This document shows, piece by piece, positions 17,030 to 25,444 of a stretch of DNA of 64,000 nucleotides. The notes beneath the pieces were generated by a model. That model was not told where the DNA came from. It searched no databases and was given only the letters and a program-made list of their open reading frames with translations. Numbering within the stretch: the first letter of the stretch is position 1; every line of letters starts with the position of its first letter. This DNA is from Azospirillum isscasi (lineage in GTDB: Bacteria > Pseudomonadota > Alphaproteobacteria > Azospirillales > Azospirillaceae): the NCBI RefSeq assembly GCF_030849505.1, contig NZ_JAUJFI010000006.1:16978-80977 (forward strand), read 5' to 3'. The translations under genes and the position numbers were made by a program.

Positions 17030-18604
17030 TCAAGACGCGGGCGGCTCCAATTCCGGGGTGTCCTTGCGCAGGAAGCCCTTCACGTCGGCAAGGTCGGTGG
17101 CGCCCGTCAGTTGCGCCAGCGCCGCGAAGACCGCCACGCCGCCCCCCACCAGCAGGGCCAGCGCGCCGAAACGGACCGGCGTCGATCCCGCCTCCAGCCA
17201 CGGTTCCAGAACCGCCGCGCCGAACAGAAGCGCCGCCCCCATGCCCAGAGCCGCCGCGGCGATGCGCGGCGCGCGGCCCAGGAACCGGTCGTCCAGATGC
17301 AGATGCCCGCGGCGGCGCAGCGCGCGGGCCAGCAGGGCGAGGTTCAACCAGGCGGTCAGTCCGGTCGCCAGCGCGATCCCCACATGCTCCAGCACCGGCA
17401 TCAGCGCGATGCCCAGCGCCAGGTTGGCGGCGGTCACCACCACGGCGACGCGCACCGGGGTCGCCGTGTCCTGCCGGGCGAAGAAGGCGGCGTTCAGCGC
17501 CTTGACGATCACATGGGCCGGGATGCCGATGGCGTAGGCGGCCAGCGCCCAGGCCGTCGCCTGCGCCTCCGCCGGGCCGAAGGCGCCGCGCTCGAACAGG
17601 ACCGACACGATGGGCGCCCCGGCGACGGCCAGCGCCACCGCCGCCGGCAGGCCCAGCAGCAGGCTGAACTCCAAAGCGCGGCTGAGGTAATGGCGCACCA
17701 TCCGCTCGTCCCCCGCCGCGGCGTAACGGGCCAGCACGGGCAGCAGGGCGGTGCCGATGGCGATGCCGATGATGCCCAGCGGCATCTGGTTCAGCCGGTC
17801 GGCGTAATAGAGGAAGGACACCGCCCCCGACGGCAGAAGCGAGGCCAGGACGACGTTCAGGAACAGGTTGATCTGCATGACCCCGGCGCCGATCGCCCCC
17901 GGCCCGACCAGCCGGAACAGGCGGCGCATCCCCTCGGTCATCCGCGGCAGGGTCGGCCGCAGCGTCACCCCCGCGGCCCGGCAGGCCCAGCCCATCCAGA
18001 CCAGTTGCACCACGCCCGACAGGGTCACCGCCGCGGCCATGGCCCGCCCCGGCTCCAGCCCCAGACGCGGGGCGGTCAGCAGGGCGGCGATGAGGGTCAG
18101 GTTGAAGGCGATGGGGGCGGCGGCGAAGGGGCCGAAACGGTCCAGCGCGTTCAGCACCCCGCCCAGCAGCGCCACCAGCGACACCAGCATCAGATAGGGA
18201 AAGGTCAGCCGCGCCATGTCCACGGCCAGCGCGAACTTCTCCGGCTCGTCCGCGAAGCCCGGCGCCAGGACGTGCATCAGGCCGGGCATCGCCAGGATGG
18301 CCAGCGCGGTGAAGGGCAACAGCACGGACAGCAGGATGGCCAGCGCCTGTTCGGCGAAGGCCACGGCGGCGGCGCGCCCGTTGCGCTGAAGCTCCGCCGC
18401 GAAGAGCGGCACGAAGGCAACGCTGAAGGCCCCCTCCGCGAACAGGCGGCGGAAGAAGTTCGGCAGCTTCAGCGCCACGAAGAAGGCGTCGGCCACCGGC
18501 CCGGCGCCGAGCACCGCCGCGGTCAGGATGTCGCGGGCGAAGCCGGCCAGCCGGCTCAGCAGGGTCAGGCCGCCGACGGTGGCAATGGCGCGGGCGAAGC
18601 TCAT
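17030..18604 (-). CDS. murJ: Lipid II flippase MurJ
   Basis: A 524-residue polytopic membrane protein of the MviN/MATE-like fold, with about 14 hydrophobic segments. Conserved parts include the N-terminal [52 protein letters not shown] (MurJ signature with essential arginines), and [15 protein letters not shown]. It flips lipid II across the cytoplasmic membrane for peptidoglycan synthesis. trpS follows; a divergent sensor kinase gene starts 122 bases upstream. Confidence 0.96.
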   Translation of the reverse strand: MSFARAIATVGGLTLLSRLAGFARDILTAAVLGAGPVADAFFVALKLPNFFRRLFAEGAFSVAFVPLFAAELQRNGRAAAVAFAEQALAILLSVLLPFTALAILAMPGLMHVLAPGFADEPEKFALAVDMARLTFPYLMLVSLVALLGGVLNALDRFGPFAAAPIAFNLTLIAALLTAPRLGLEPGRAMAAAVTLSGVVQLVWMGWACRAAGVTLRPTLPRMTEGMRRLFRLVGPGAIGAGVMQINLFLNVVLASLLPSGAVSFLYYADRLNQMPLGIIGIAIGTALLPVLARYAAAGDERMVRHYLSRALEFSLLLGLPAAVALAVAGAPIVSVLFERGAFGPAEAQATAWALAAYAIGIPAHVIVKALNAAFFARQDTATPVRVAVVVTAANLALGIALMPVLEHVGIALATGLTAWLNLALLARALRRRGHLHLDDRFLGRAPRIAAAALGMGAALLFGAAVLEPWLEAGSTPVRFGALALLVGGGVAVFAALAQLTGATDLADVKGFLRKDTPELEPPAS

Positions 18605-18726
18605 CCGGCGGTGGGCCCGTCCGCCGCCGGCGCCCGCAGAAAACCCGCAAAAGTTTGATTATTCTCCACTTTTTGTATCATTGGTCGCCGGTTTGTCCAT
18701 TGAAGGGGGAGAGTGGCTGGCGCATA

Positions 18727-21327
18727 ATGCTTTTCAGGCAGTGCTTGAGGTCCGCAGTGCGACGATGGATCGCTTTTCCGCGGGGGGTGGATGCCCGTCT
18801 CATTCTCCCCGCCGTCGCGGTCGCCGTGGCCATCGCGGCGCTGTGGTGGACGCTGCTGAGCCGCATCGACCGCGAAGAGCGGTTCCTGGACCAGACGGCC
18901 CGCCAGCACACGGCGGCCATGGCGCAACTGGTCGAGGAACAGGCCATCGCCACCTTCCGCCGGCTGGACGACCTTCTGATCGATCTGGCGTCCCATGTCG
19001 AGAAGGACATTCCCCTCCTGATTCCGACCCGGCGGTCGTTCGAGGAAGGGCTGGCCGCCTCCATCCGGATTTACGATGCGAACGGCTGGCTGTCCATGGG
19101 CTTGGGGCGGACCACCACCCGCGATCCCGTGCTGGAGTGGGAGGAGTTCGCCCGGCACAAGTCCGGCGCCCACCGGAAGGGCAACCAGAAGGGCTTCGTC
19201 ATCGGCCTGCCCTTCGTCAGCCCGGAATCGTCGGACGTCTTCATTCCGGTGTCGCGCCGTCTGGACGGGTCGGACGGGCGGTTCCGCGGCGTCGCCGTGG
19301 TCGACATCCCGGCGGAGGCCTTCTCCCGCTTCTATGGTCGGCTGGACCTGCCGCGCGGCAGCTCGGTCGCCATCGCCCGTGCGGACGGCCCCCTGCTGGC
19401 CCGCCACGCCCTTCAGGAGCTGGTGGTCGGGCGCAACTTCCGCAATGCCGAAGCGTGGCCGGAGCCGGGGAGCGGGACGGTTCGCCACCTGCGCGCCGCC
19501 AGCGTGGTGGACGGGGTGGAGCGCATCTACGCCTTCCGCGCTTCCGCCGACTACCCCCTCGTGACGGTGGTCGGCGAGTCGATGGAGACGGTGTTCGGCG
19601 CGTGGCGGCAGAACCGTTTCGTCTCCATCGCCTGGGCCACCGTCACCACCGCGGTGATCCTGCTGTTCACCACCGCCTTCCTGGTGGAGCTTCAGCGGCG
19701 CCGGCACGGCGACCGGGCGCTGCGCATCCGCAACCGCGCCATGGAATGGAGCGGCGACGGCATCCTGATCGCCGACGCCACCCGGCCGGGTACGCCGGTG
19801 GTCTATGCCAACCCCGCTTTCGCCCGGCTGATGGGAATCGGGCAGGACGCCTCCATCGGCCGCGCGGTGGAGGAGGTTCTGAAGGGCGCCATCGCGGACC
19901 CCGCGGTCATCGGCCCCCTGTGCAGGGGCGACGGCGAGGCCGGGGACATGCTGGTGGAATTCCGGCGGCCCGCCGCCGCGGTGGGTGAAGGGATGAGTGG
20001 CGAAGCGGCGGACGACGCGGCGGACGTCTGGCTGGAACTGCGCGCCTCGCCCGTGCGCGGCCCCGGCGGGCAACTGGTCAGCGTGATCGCCACCGTCCGC
20101 GACATCACGGAGCACAAGAGCGCCCAGGCCGCGCTGGCCGACGCGCGGCGGGAGGCGGACCGGGCCAACGTCGCCAAGTCGAAGTTCCTGGCGGCGGCCA
20201 GCCACGACCTGCGCCAGCCCGTGCAGTCGCTGATGCTGCTGATGGAGGCGCTGTCCACCCGCAACACCGATCCCGCCATGCGCAAGATCCTGACCACCAT
20301 GGACCGTGCGCTGGGCGCCCTGAAGATGCTTCTGGACGGGCTGCTGGACGTGTCGCGGCTGGAGGCCGGGGCGGTGGAGCCGGCGCGCAAGGTCTTCCCG
20401 GTGACGGAGCTTCTGGACCGCATCGCCGCCAACAGCCGCCCGGTGGCGGTGCGCAAGGGGCTTCTGCTGCACATCGTGCCCTGCGGGGTCCATGTGGACA
20501 GCGACCCGATGCTGCTGGGCCGCATCCTTCAAAATCTGGTGGAGAACGCGCTGCGCTACACCAGCCGCGGGCGCATCCTGGTCGGCTGCCGGCGGCGCGG
20601 GGCGGTGCTGCGGATCGAGGTGTGGGACACCGGCATCGGCATTCCCGCCGACCGGCAGGAGGACATTTTCCAGGAGTTCGTCCAGGTCGGCAACGCCGGC
20701 CGCGACCGCGATCAGGGGCTCGGCCTCGGGCTCGCCGTGGTGCGCCGGCTCGCCTGCATGCTCAACCACCCGGTCAGCCTGCGCTCCGAACCGGGGCATG
20801 GGTCGGTCTTCCGGGTGGAGGTGCCGCTCGCCGAGCCGCCCGCCCCGGCCCGGACCCCGCCGGCGGGCTTCCCCGTCACCGCGCGGATGCGCGCCGGCGC
20901 CCGCGTGCTGGTGGTCGAGGACGATCCCATCGTCCGCGAGGGGCTGTGCGCGATGATCCAGCAATGGGGGCACGAGGTGTTTCCCGCCGCCACCTTCGGC
21001 GAGGCGGTGGAGATCCTGCGCCGCCACCCCGACCCGGACGTGGTCGTCGCCGACTACCGGCTGGGCGAGGGGCACACGGGGACCGAAACCATCCGCGAGG
21101 TGCGGCGCCTGTCGAAGCGTCCGATCCCCGGCATCCTGGTGACCGGCGACACCGCGCCGGACCGTCTGGCGGAGGCGGAGGCCGGCAAGTTCCGCATCCT
21201 GCACAAACCCGTCATGGCCGAGGACCTGCGCGGCGCCATCGCCCTGGCCCTGGCTCCGGCCCTGGCTCCGGCCCTGGCTCCGGATGCGCTGGCGCTCGAC
21301 CCCGCGCAGCGCGAACTGGCCGACTGA
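18727..21327 (+). CDS. Membrane hybrid histidine kinase with Cache-like, PAS, HisKA, HATPase and receiver domains
   Basis: An 866-residue protein from ATG 18727 (a TTG at 18655 is possible). Domains: TM1 about 24-43; periplasmic Cache-like sensor about 45-295; TM2 about 299-322; PAS about 335-465 ending ITEHKSAQAAL; HisKA with ASHDLRQPVQ (His 493); HATPase with LQNLVENALRY, DTGIGIP and GLGLGLA; receiver from VLVVEDD with phospho-accepting Asp 776 in VVVADYRLGEG and LHKPV lysine. The fused receiver lacks an output domain, so a separate partner is needed. The tail carries LAPALAPALAP, encoded by a 12-bp tandem repeat. Ligand unknown; the next gene encodes a periplasmic amino-acid binding protein, but a link is only suggested. 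Confidence 0.93.
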   Translation: MLFRQCLRSAVRRWIAFPRGVDARLILPAVAVAVAIAALWWTLLSRIDREERFLDQTARQHTAAMAQLVEEQAIATFRRLDDLLIDLASHVEKDIPLLIPTRRSFEEGLAASIRIYDANGWLSMGLGRTTTRDPVLEWEEFARHKSGAHRKGNQKGFVIGLPFVSPESSDVFIPVSRRLDGSDGRFRGVAVVDIPAEAFSRFYGRLDLPRGSSVAIARADGPLLARHALQELVVGRNFRNAEAWPEPGSGTVRHLRAASVVDGVERIYAFRASADYPLVTVVGESMETVFGAWRQNRFVSIAWATVTTAVILLFTTAFLVELQRRRHGDRALRIRNRAMEWSGDGILIADATRPGTPVVYANPAFARLMGIGQDASIGRAVEEVLKGAIADPAVIGPLCRGDGEAGDMLVEFRRPAAAVGEGMSGEAADDAADVWLELRASPVRGPGGQLVSVIATVRDITEHKSAQAALADARREADRANVAKSKFLAAASHDLRQPVQSLMLLMEALSTRNTDPAMRKILTTMDRALGALKMLLDGLLDVSRLEAGAVEPARKVFPVTELLDRIAANSRPVAVRKGLLLHIVPCGVHVDSDPMLLGRILQNLVENALRYTSRGRILVGCRRRGAVLRIEVWDTGIGIPADRQEDIFQEFVQVGNAGRDRDQGLGLGLAVVRRLACMLNHPVSLRSEPGHGSVFRVEVPLAEPPAPARTPPAGFPVTARMRAGARVLVVEDDPIVREGLCAMIQQWGHEVFPAATFGEAVEILRRHPDPDVVVADYRLGEGHTGTETIREVRRLSKRPIPGILVTGDTAPDRLAEAEAGKFRILHKPVMAEDLRGAIALALAPALAPALAPDALALDPAQRELAD
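21243..21284. repeat. 12-bp tandem repeat coding LAPALAPALAP
   Basis: Near-perfect copies of GCCCTGGCTCCG run in frame near the 3' end of the hybrid kinase gene, after the receiver domain. Confidence 0.85.
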
Positions 21328-21508
21328 ACCGGTCCTTTCCCATCCCGAAGGCCGTGCCATGCGCCGGGCGTGCGGCAGCCTACGCCTGTTTAACCGTTGC
21401 GCCGGCATCGTCGCTTTGCTTGTGTGCCTGTTTCGGAGGCGGCATCCGCGGTCTCCGATCCAGAACGTTCGATAAAAAGAACATGATCCCGGAGAGAGGA
21501 ATCCACCC

Positions 21509-22621
21509 ATGATCCGCGCGAAGCTGGCTGTGACCGCCGCCGCCGTTGCCTTGGGGACCGGCCTGTGGGCCGGGGGCGCCCAGGCCGACATCACCATCGC
21601 GCTGGCCGGGCCGATGACCGGCGCCGCCGCCGCCTATGGCGAGCAGACCCGTGCGGGCGTCGAGGCCGCCGTGGCCGACATCAACGCCAAGGGCGGGCTG
21701 CTGGGCCAGAAGCTGGTCCTGACCATCGCCGACGACGCCTGCGACGCCAAGCAGGCGGTGGCCGCCGCCAACAAGCTGGTCGGCCAGAACGTCGCCGCGG
21801 TGATCGGCCACGTCTGTTCGGGTGCCTCCATCGCCGCCTCCAACGTCTATGGCGAGGAGGGGATCGTGATGATTTCCCCCACCGCGACCAGCCCGCAGTT
21901 CACCGACCGCGGCCTGAAGAACGTCTTCCGCGTCTGCGGCCGCGACGACCAGCAGGGCGAAGTGGCGGCGAAGCTGATCGCCGACCGCTACAAGGGCAAG
22001 AAGGTCGCCATCGTCCACGACAAGCAGGCCTACGGTCAGGGCCTTGCCGACGACGTGAAGCGCCGCCTGAACGCCGCCGGCATCACCGAGGCCGCCTTCA
22101 CCAGCATCACCGCCGGCGAGAAGGACTATTCCGCCCTCATCACCCGGCTGAAGTCCGAAGGGGTGGAGGTGCTGTATTACGGCGGCTACGACCAGGAACT
22201 GGGGCTGATCGCCCGCCAGTCGGCGGACCAGCAGTTCCGCCCGCAGATCATCGGCGCCGACGGCATCCAGCCGCAGTCCTACTGGAACATCGCGGGCGAG
22301 ACGGCGGAAGGCACGCTGTTCACCTTCTCCCCCGACCCGCAGCGCAACCCCGCCGCCAAGCCGGTGGTGGAGGCCCTCCAGGCCAAGAACATCCGCACCG
22401 ACGGCTTCACCCTGTTCGCCTACGCGGCGGTGCAGACCTACGCCCAGGCCGTGCAGAAGGCCAACAGCGCCAAGTCCGCCGACGTGGCGAAGGCGCTGCG
22501 CGCCGGCCCGTCCTTCGACACGGTGGTCGGCTCGCTGGCCTTCGACGACAAGGGCGACCTGAAGCAGCCGGGCTATGTGTTCTGGGCTTGGAAGAACGGC
22601 GAGAAGGTCCAGGTGGACTGA
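21509..22621 (+). CDS. livK: Branched-chain amino acid ABC transporter substrate-binding protein
   Basis: A 370-residue periplasmic protein. The signal peptide runs to about residue 26 (AGGAQA then DITIALAGPMTG). The type I binding fold of LivJ/LivK follows (GEQTRAGVEAAVADINAKGGLLGQ, the CSGASIAASNVYGEEGIVMISP hinge region, and YYGGYDQELGLIARQ). It would deliver Leu, Ile, Val or related amino acids to a LivHMGF permease, which is not in this window. GGAGAGAGG precedes ATG 21509. A strong terminator follows, so it is transcribed alone. Confidence 0.92.
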   Translation: MIRAKLAVTAAAVALGTGLWAGGAQADITIALAGPMTGAAAAYGEQTRAGVEAAVADINAKGGLLGQKLVLTIADDACDAKQAVAAANKLVGQNVAAVIGHVCSGASIAASNVYGEEGIVMISPTATSPQFTDRGLKNVFRVCGRDDQQGEVAAKLIADRYKGKKVAIVHDKQAYGQGLADDVKRRLNAAGITEAAFTSITAGEKDYSALITRLKSEGVEVLYYGGYDQELGLIARQSADQQFRPQIIGADGIQPQSYWNIAGETAEGTLFTFSPDPQRNPAAKPVVEALQAKNIRTDGFTLFAYAAVQTYAQAVQKANSAKSADVAKALRAGPSFDTVVGSLAFDDKGDLKQPGYVFWAWKNGEKVQVD

Positions 22622-22647
22622 TCCCGTCCGGCCCGTCCGGCAGGAGG

Positions 22648-22678
22648 AAAGGCGGGGCCGCTGCGCCCCGCCTTTTTT
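22648..22678 (+). terminator. Intrinsic terminator after livK
   Basis: Stem GGCGGGG with CCCCGCC followed by six T, 27 bases after the livK stop. Confidence 0.92.
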
Positions 22679-22714
22679 CATGCGGGCCGGTTTTATGCGG
22701 GCCGGAGCCGTCGT

Positions 22715-22732
22715 GGTCGGCGATTGCCAAGG
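22715..22732 (+). repeat. Outlying iteron-like repeat copy
   Basis: GGTCGGCGATTGCCAAGG matches the 15-bp core GTCGGCGATTGCCAA found clustered at 24366-24737 beside the RepA gene. It lies between livK and the lipoprotein gene. Confidence 0.85.
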
Positions 22733-22803
22733 GCGTGCTGTCGTGGCGTGAACCTTTTTCCCCGCGCCGGTGTTTGCGCTTGGGGTAACCACACACCGTC
22801 ACG

Positions 22804-22840
22804 AACACCGCCAACCAACACCGCCAACCAACACCGCCAC
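22804..22840. repeat. 13-bp tandem repeat upstream of the lipoprotein gene
   Basis: AACACCGCCAACC is repeated at 22804, 22817 and, shortened, at 22830, ending 18 bases before the lipoprotein start codon. It may be a slippage product in the leader. Confidence 0.9.
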
Positions 22841-22857
22841 AGGGCAGGGAGGCCGCG

Positions 22858-23259
22858 ATGCATCGCCACGCCGGACGCCGTTCGCGCAACCGCAGGACCG
22901 CCGGGCTTGCCCTGTGCGCCGGTCTGCTCGGCCTCGGCGCCTGCGCCTCCCTGGGGCCGCCGCGCAGCGCGGAACCCGCTCCCGGAGCGGTGGAGGCGCT
23001 GAACGGCATGGTGCGGGGACCCTGCAACCGCCCCGTCGCCTCCGTCCTGGCGGGTGAAGGGATTCCGGTGGGGCAGTTCCGGGACGCGGTCTACAGCGAA
23101 TTGCGCACCGGGCCGAGCGGGCGGGTGTCGCAGTACGAGGTGTGGCTCTATCCGCGGGACAAGCCCGGGGTGCTCACCGTCACCATGGACGAGACCTGCC
23201 GCCCGATGCAGATCTACACGCGGGAAGGCGGCAACCTTCAGTCCTTCAAGGCGGGGTAG
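22858..23259 (+). CDS. Small lipoprotein of unknown function
   Basis: A 133-residue protein with GGGAGG before ATG 22858. A basic start, a hydrophobic stretch and the lipobox LGLGAC mark a lipoprotein, with the lipidated Cys near residue 31. The mature part (about 100 residues) has two further cysteines and reads like a small periplasmic fold (FRDAVYSELRTGPSGRVSQYEVWLYP); no family is recognised. It is convergent with the repA-type gene across a hairpin, so it is unlikely to be part of the replication unit. Confidence 0.75.
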   Translation: MHRHAGRRSRNRRTAGLALCAGLLGLGACASLGPPRSAEPAPGAVEALNGMVRGPCNRPVASVLAGEGIPVGQFRDAVYSELRTGPSGRVSQYEVWLYPRDKPGVLTVTMDETCRPMQIYTREGGNLQSFKAG

Positions 23260-23274
23260 CCGGCTGTCGGCACA

Positions 23275-23305
23275 AAATCCCTCTCCCGTCTCGGGAGAGG
23301 GATTT
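23275..23305. terminator. 14-bp perfect hairpin between convergent genes
   Basis: AAATCCCTCTCCCG (23275-23288) pairs with 23292-23305 around a three-base loop. T-rich ends on both strands let it act as a two-way terminator for the lipoprotein and repA-type genes. A related imperfect copy is at 39922-39944. Confidence 0.75.
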
Positions 23306-23312
23306 CAGGCCG

Positions 23313-23327
23313 TTGGCAATCGCCGAC
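23313..23327 (-). repeat. Iteron-like repeat copy, repA downstream side
   Basis: TTGGCAATCGCCGAC is the exact complement of the core repeat. It is followed by two tandem GACTCCGATTCC units. Confidence 0.9.
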
Positions 23328-23360
23328 TCCGATTCCGACTCCGATTCCGGGGCCCGGCGG

Positions 23361-23377
23361 CTTGGCAATCGCCGACC
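23361..23377 (-). repeat. Iteron-like repeat copy abutting the repA stop codon
   Basis: CTTGGCAATCGCCGACC is an exact core copy; its last base touches the stop codon of the repA-type gene. Confidence 0.9.
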
Positions 23378-24309
23378 TACCCGCGCGTGGCGGGGAGGAT
23401 CTTGCGTTCCGGAATCGGCGGGGGCGAGGGGTAGAGCAGGACTCCCGTGTCGGAGAACTCCACCCGCGCCGCCTCGTAGACGGCCAGCGCCAGATCCAGA
23501 GCCACCCGGAACTCCGGCTTGAAATGCTTCAGCTCCTTGTAGCCGCCGCCGAACTGGGTGAAGAGCGCCTTCCAGGTCACCGGAATCGGGTCGCGCAGCA
23601 CATGCAGGCGGTAGGCGAGCCAGACATAGACGTCGATCGCCATGGAACAGCCGCCGATGTGGCGGATCGCCGGCTCCCAGATCGGCACGGGGGAGCGCTT
23701 CAGGGCGGCGAAGAAGGTTTCGGAAAGCTGCACCGTCTCGCGCCACAGCGTGCCCTGCCCGTCGTCGTCGCGAAGGCGGATGCCGCCGTTGACGATGTTC
23801 TCCTTGGCGAAGCCCTCCGCCCCGTCCTTGTCCCAGAAGAAGGTCAGGCGGCACAGGTTGATGCGGGTCGCCTGCTCCTGCACCGCCTTGTAGGTGGAAC
23901 CGCCCGCCGACACGCCCATGCGGTCCAGCCAGTCGTTCATCGAGCGGCCAAGCTCGATCTCGCGGCTGTTGTCCTGGATCGCGCGGGTCTGGAGGTAGAG
24001 CAGGATCAGCCGCGCCTTGGCGCCATAGGGCACGCCGACCGGCATCAGGCTGCCGTCGCGCTTGCGCTCCTTGCCCGGCTCCACCAGCAGGGTGACGCGG
24101 CCCTGGTCGCGGCGCCATTCGGCGTCCGGCGCCAGCTTGCGGTGGGGCAGGCTGGTCAGGCAGAATCCGGAATAGGTGATGCCCAGGGCGTTGGACTCGT
24201 CCTCCAGCACCGCCGCCGCGACATCCACGACGCTGGCGCGCTTCGGGTCCACGAGGTTCCGCGCCTCGCGCCGGCCATGCGTCATGATGAGTTGGTGCAC
24301 GTCGCCCAT
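23377..24309 (-). CDS. repA: Plasmid-type replication initiator RepA (PF04796-like)
   Basis: A 310-residue protein. ATG 24309 was preferred over 24345 because GGGGGGAA lies just before it. Residues about 98-160 hold the RepA_C-like core: ARLILLYLQTRAI, then REIELGRSMNDWLDRMG and TYKAVQEQATRINLCRLTF, a winged helix-turn-helix suited to iteron DNA. The C-terminal part includes PIWEPAIRHIGGCSMAIDVYVWLAYRLH, also usual in plasmid RepA. Just upstream lies a cluster of eight 15-bp repeats and an AT-rich patch; two more repeats flank its stop. Together they look like an iteron origin. No parAB or mobility genes lie nearby, and the surroundings are housekeeping genes. Whether it initiates replication or is a domesticated DNA-binding protein cannot be told. 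Confidence 0.82.
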   Translation of the reverse strand: MGDVHQLIMTHGRREARNLVDPKRASVVDVAAAVLEDESNALGITYSGFCLTSLPHRKLAPDAEWRRDQGRVTLLVEPGKERKRDGSLMPVGVPYGAKARLILLYLQTRAIQDNSREIELGRSMNDWLDRMGVSAGGSTYKAVQEQATRINLCRLTFFWDKDGAEGFAKENIVNGGIRLRDDDGQGTLWRETVQLSETFFAALKRSPVPIWEPAIRHIGGCSMAIDVYVWLAYRLHVLRDPIPVTWKALFTQFGGGYKELKHFKPEFRVALDLALAVYEAARVEFSDTGVLLYPSPPPIPERKILPATRG

Positions 24310-24365
24310 AGGTTCCCCCCGTCCATCCTGCCCGCAGTCGAACATGCAGCGCCGGGAGAGTCCAT

Positions 24366-24737
24366 TTGGCGATCGCCGACGAGGCTAATTGAGACCTAAT
24401 TGCTGGAGTCTATTTGCTAGGTCGGCGATTGCCTGTGGACGACTCGGGGGTGCGTCGGCGATTGCCAGAAGACTCGTCGGCGTTCGCCAAGGGACCTTGT
24501 GGGAATCATCGGAGACTCGCCCCAGACTCGTGGCGACTCGGGTACTGGTCGGCGATTGCCAAGCCGGGGTGGGGGTGGCGAGGCGCGACTCGGGATTTCA
24601 TGGTCCGGTCTTGGGGATTTCTGGCGGGTTGGTCGGCGATTGCCAAGGCGGCTGTTCTTTGGCAATCACCGACTCCCCGCACTCCGCGAGTGTTGCATTG
24701 CGCTGATCGCGTGAACGGTCGGCGATTGCCAAGGCGG
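24366..24737. repeat. Cluster of eight 13-15 bp iteron-like repeats
   Basis: Six copies read forward and two (24366-24380, 24659-24673) reverse. Spacing is irregular (starts 22 to 84 bases apart), so there is no CRISPR periodicity. The copy at 24366 has the perfect palindrome GGCGATCGCC, where other copies have GGCGATTGCC. Two copies, at 24631 and 24717, share a longer match continuing into GGCGG. Confidence 0.9.
24382..24420. other. AT-rich patch beside iteron-like repeats
   Basis: In otherwise very GC-rich DNA, this stretch is rich in A and T and contains CTAATTG twice (about 24385 and 24396) with a partial third. It could be the melting region of an origin. Confidence 0.5.
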
Positions 24738-24835
24738 CACCCCTGCCTTGCGGGACCGTGTGGGCACGGAACGGCAGCGCGGCTGTTGACGCTTGGCCCC
24801 CGCAATCACGGGGCCTGCATCGGGAGACCCGCGAC

Positions 24836-25414
24836 ATGAGCGACGAGCGTTTCACGGACCGCGTGCTGGACGGCGTGAACGGACTGGACGGCACCGCCCA
24901 CCGCAAGGCCGTCGCCCTGGGCGCGGAGGTGCCGGCCCTGCGCGACGGGCTTCAGGTGCCCAGCTCCCGCATGGTGCTGATGCCGGCGCTGGGGGCGCTG
25001 TGGGCCGCCGGGCTGGGCTGGGAGAAGCCGGGCTGGTCGCGCCTCGCCCGGCAGGGGCTGCTGGCCATCGCGCTGGGGACGGTGGCCGGCAAGGGGATCA
25101 AGCGCGTCGTCTGCCGCGCCCGGCCGAACCAGGGCCGCGACCCCCGCCGCTGGGGCAAGGCCGACGGCAAACACGCCTCCTTCCCGTCCGGCCACGCCAT
25201 CAACGTGGCGGCGCTGACCACGGCGGTCGGGCTGAACCGCGGCCTTTCCCCGGCCACCATGGTCAGCCTGGGCTTCGCCGCGGCGGTGGGCTGGTCGAGC
25301 CTCGCCACCGAACGGCACTGGGCGTCCGACTGTGCGGCGGGCGTGGCGACGGGCGTGCTGGCGGGGTTGGCCGCCGAAGCGATCGACGGCTGGGTGGAAG
25401 ATCGGCTGTCCTGA
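24836..25414 (+). CDS. PAP2-family membrane phosphatase
   Basis: About 192 residues from ATG 24836. The three PAP2 signature parts are present: KRVVCRARP (K-x6-RP), SFPSGHAIN and SLATERHWASD, giving the catalytic histidines. Several hydrophobic stretches (VLMPALGALWAAGLGW, LLAIALGTVAG, AALTTAVGLN, VSLGFAAAVGW) suggest an integral membrane enzyme acting on a lipid phosphate such as undecaprenyl pyrophosphate or phosphatidic acid. Substrate not resolved. It reads away from the origin-like region and converges with glnD. Confidence 0.88.
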   Translation: MSDERFTDRVLDGVNGLDGTAHRKAVALGAEVPALRDGLQVPSSRMVLMPALGALWAAGLGWEKPGWSRLARQGLLAIALGTVAGKGIKRVVCRARPNQGRDPRRWGKADGKHASFPSGHAINVAALTTAVGLNRGLSPATMVSLGFAAAVGWSSLATERHWASDCAAGVATGVLAGLAAEAIDGWVEDRLS

Positions 25415-25444
25415 ACCGGGGGGGCCGGGGCCGGACAGCCGTCG

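Larger units (their letters stand above)
24310..24835. other. Candidate iteron-type replication origin (526 bp without a gene)
   Basis: Between the divergent repA-type and PAP2 genes. It holds eight copies of the core GTCGGCGATTGCCAA in both orientations, starting at 24366 (-), 24421, 24454, 24476 (variant), 24547, 24631, 24659 (-) and 24717. An AT-rich patch (24382-24420) with CTAATTG twice lies among them. The hexamer GACTCG recurs six times or so between copies. No DnaA box (TTATCCACA type) was recognised. Repeats, AT-rich DNA and initiator gene side by side are the standard parts of an iteron origin; function is inferred. Confidence 0.65.

Noticed and set aside
24366..24380. Cyanobacterial HIP1 element (GCGATCGC)
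   Set aside because: Only this one repeat copy contains the octamer; it is explained as a variant of the local repeat, and the genome is not cyanobacterial.
24429..24440. DnaA box near TGTGGAC
   Set aside because: It matches too few positions of TTATCCACA, and no second box lies nearby.
24366..24737. CRISPR array
   Set aside because: The repeats are only about 15 bp, spacing varies from 22 to 84 bases, orientation is mixed and no cas gene is present.
24389..24906. Several open frames of about 70-140 codons in the repeat region
   Set aside because: They change frame across the repeats, have no ribosome sites or family similarity, and conflict with each other.
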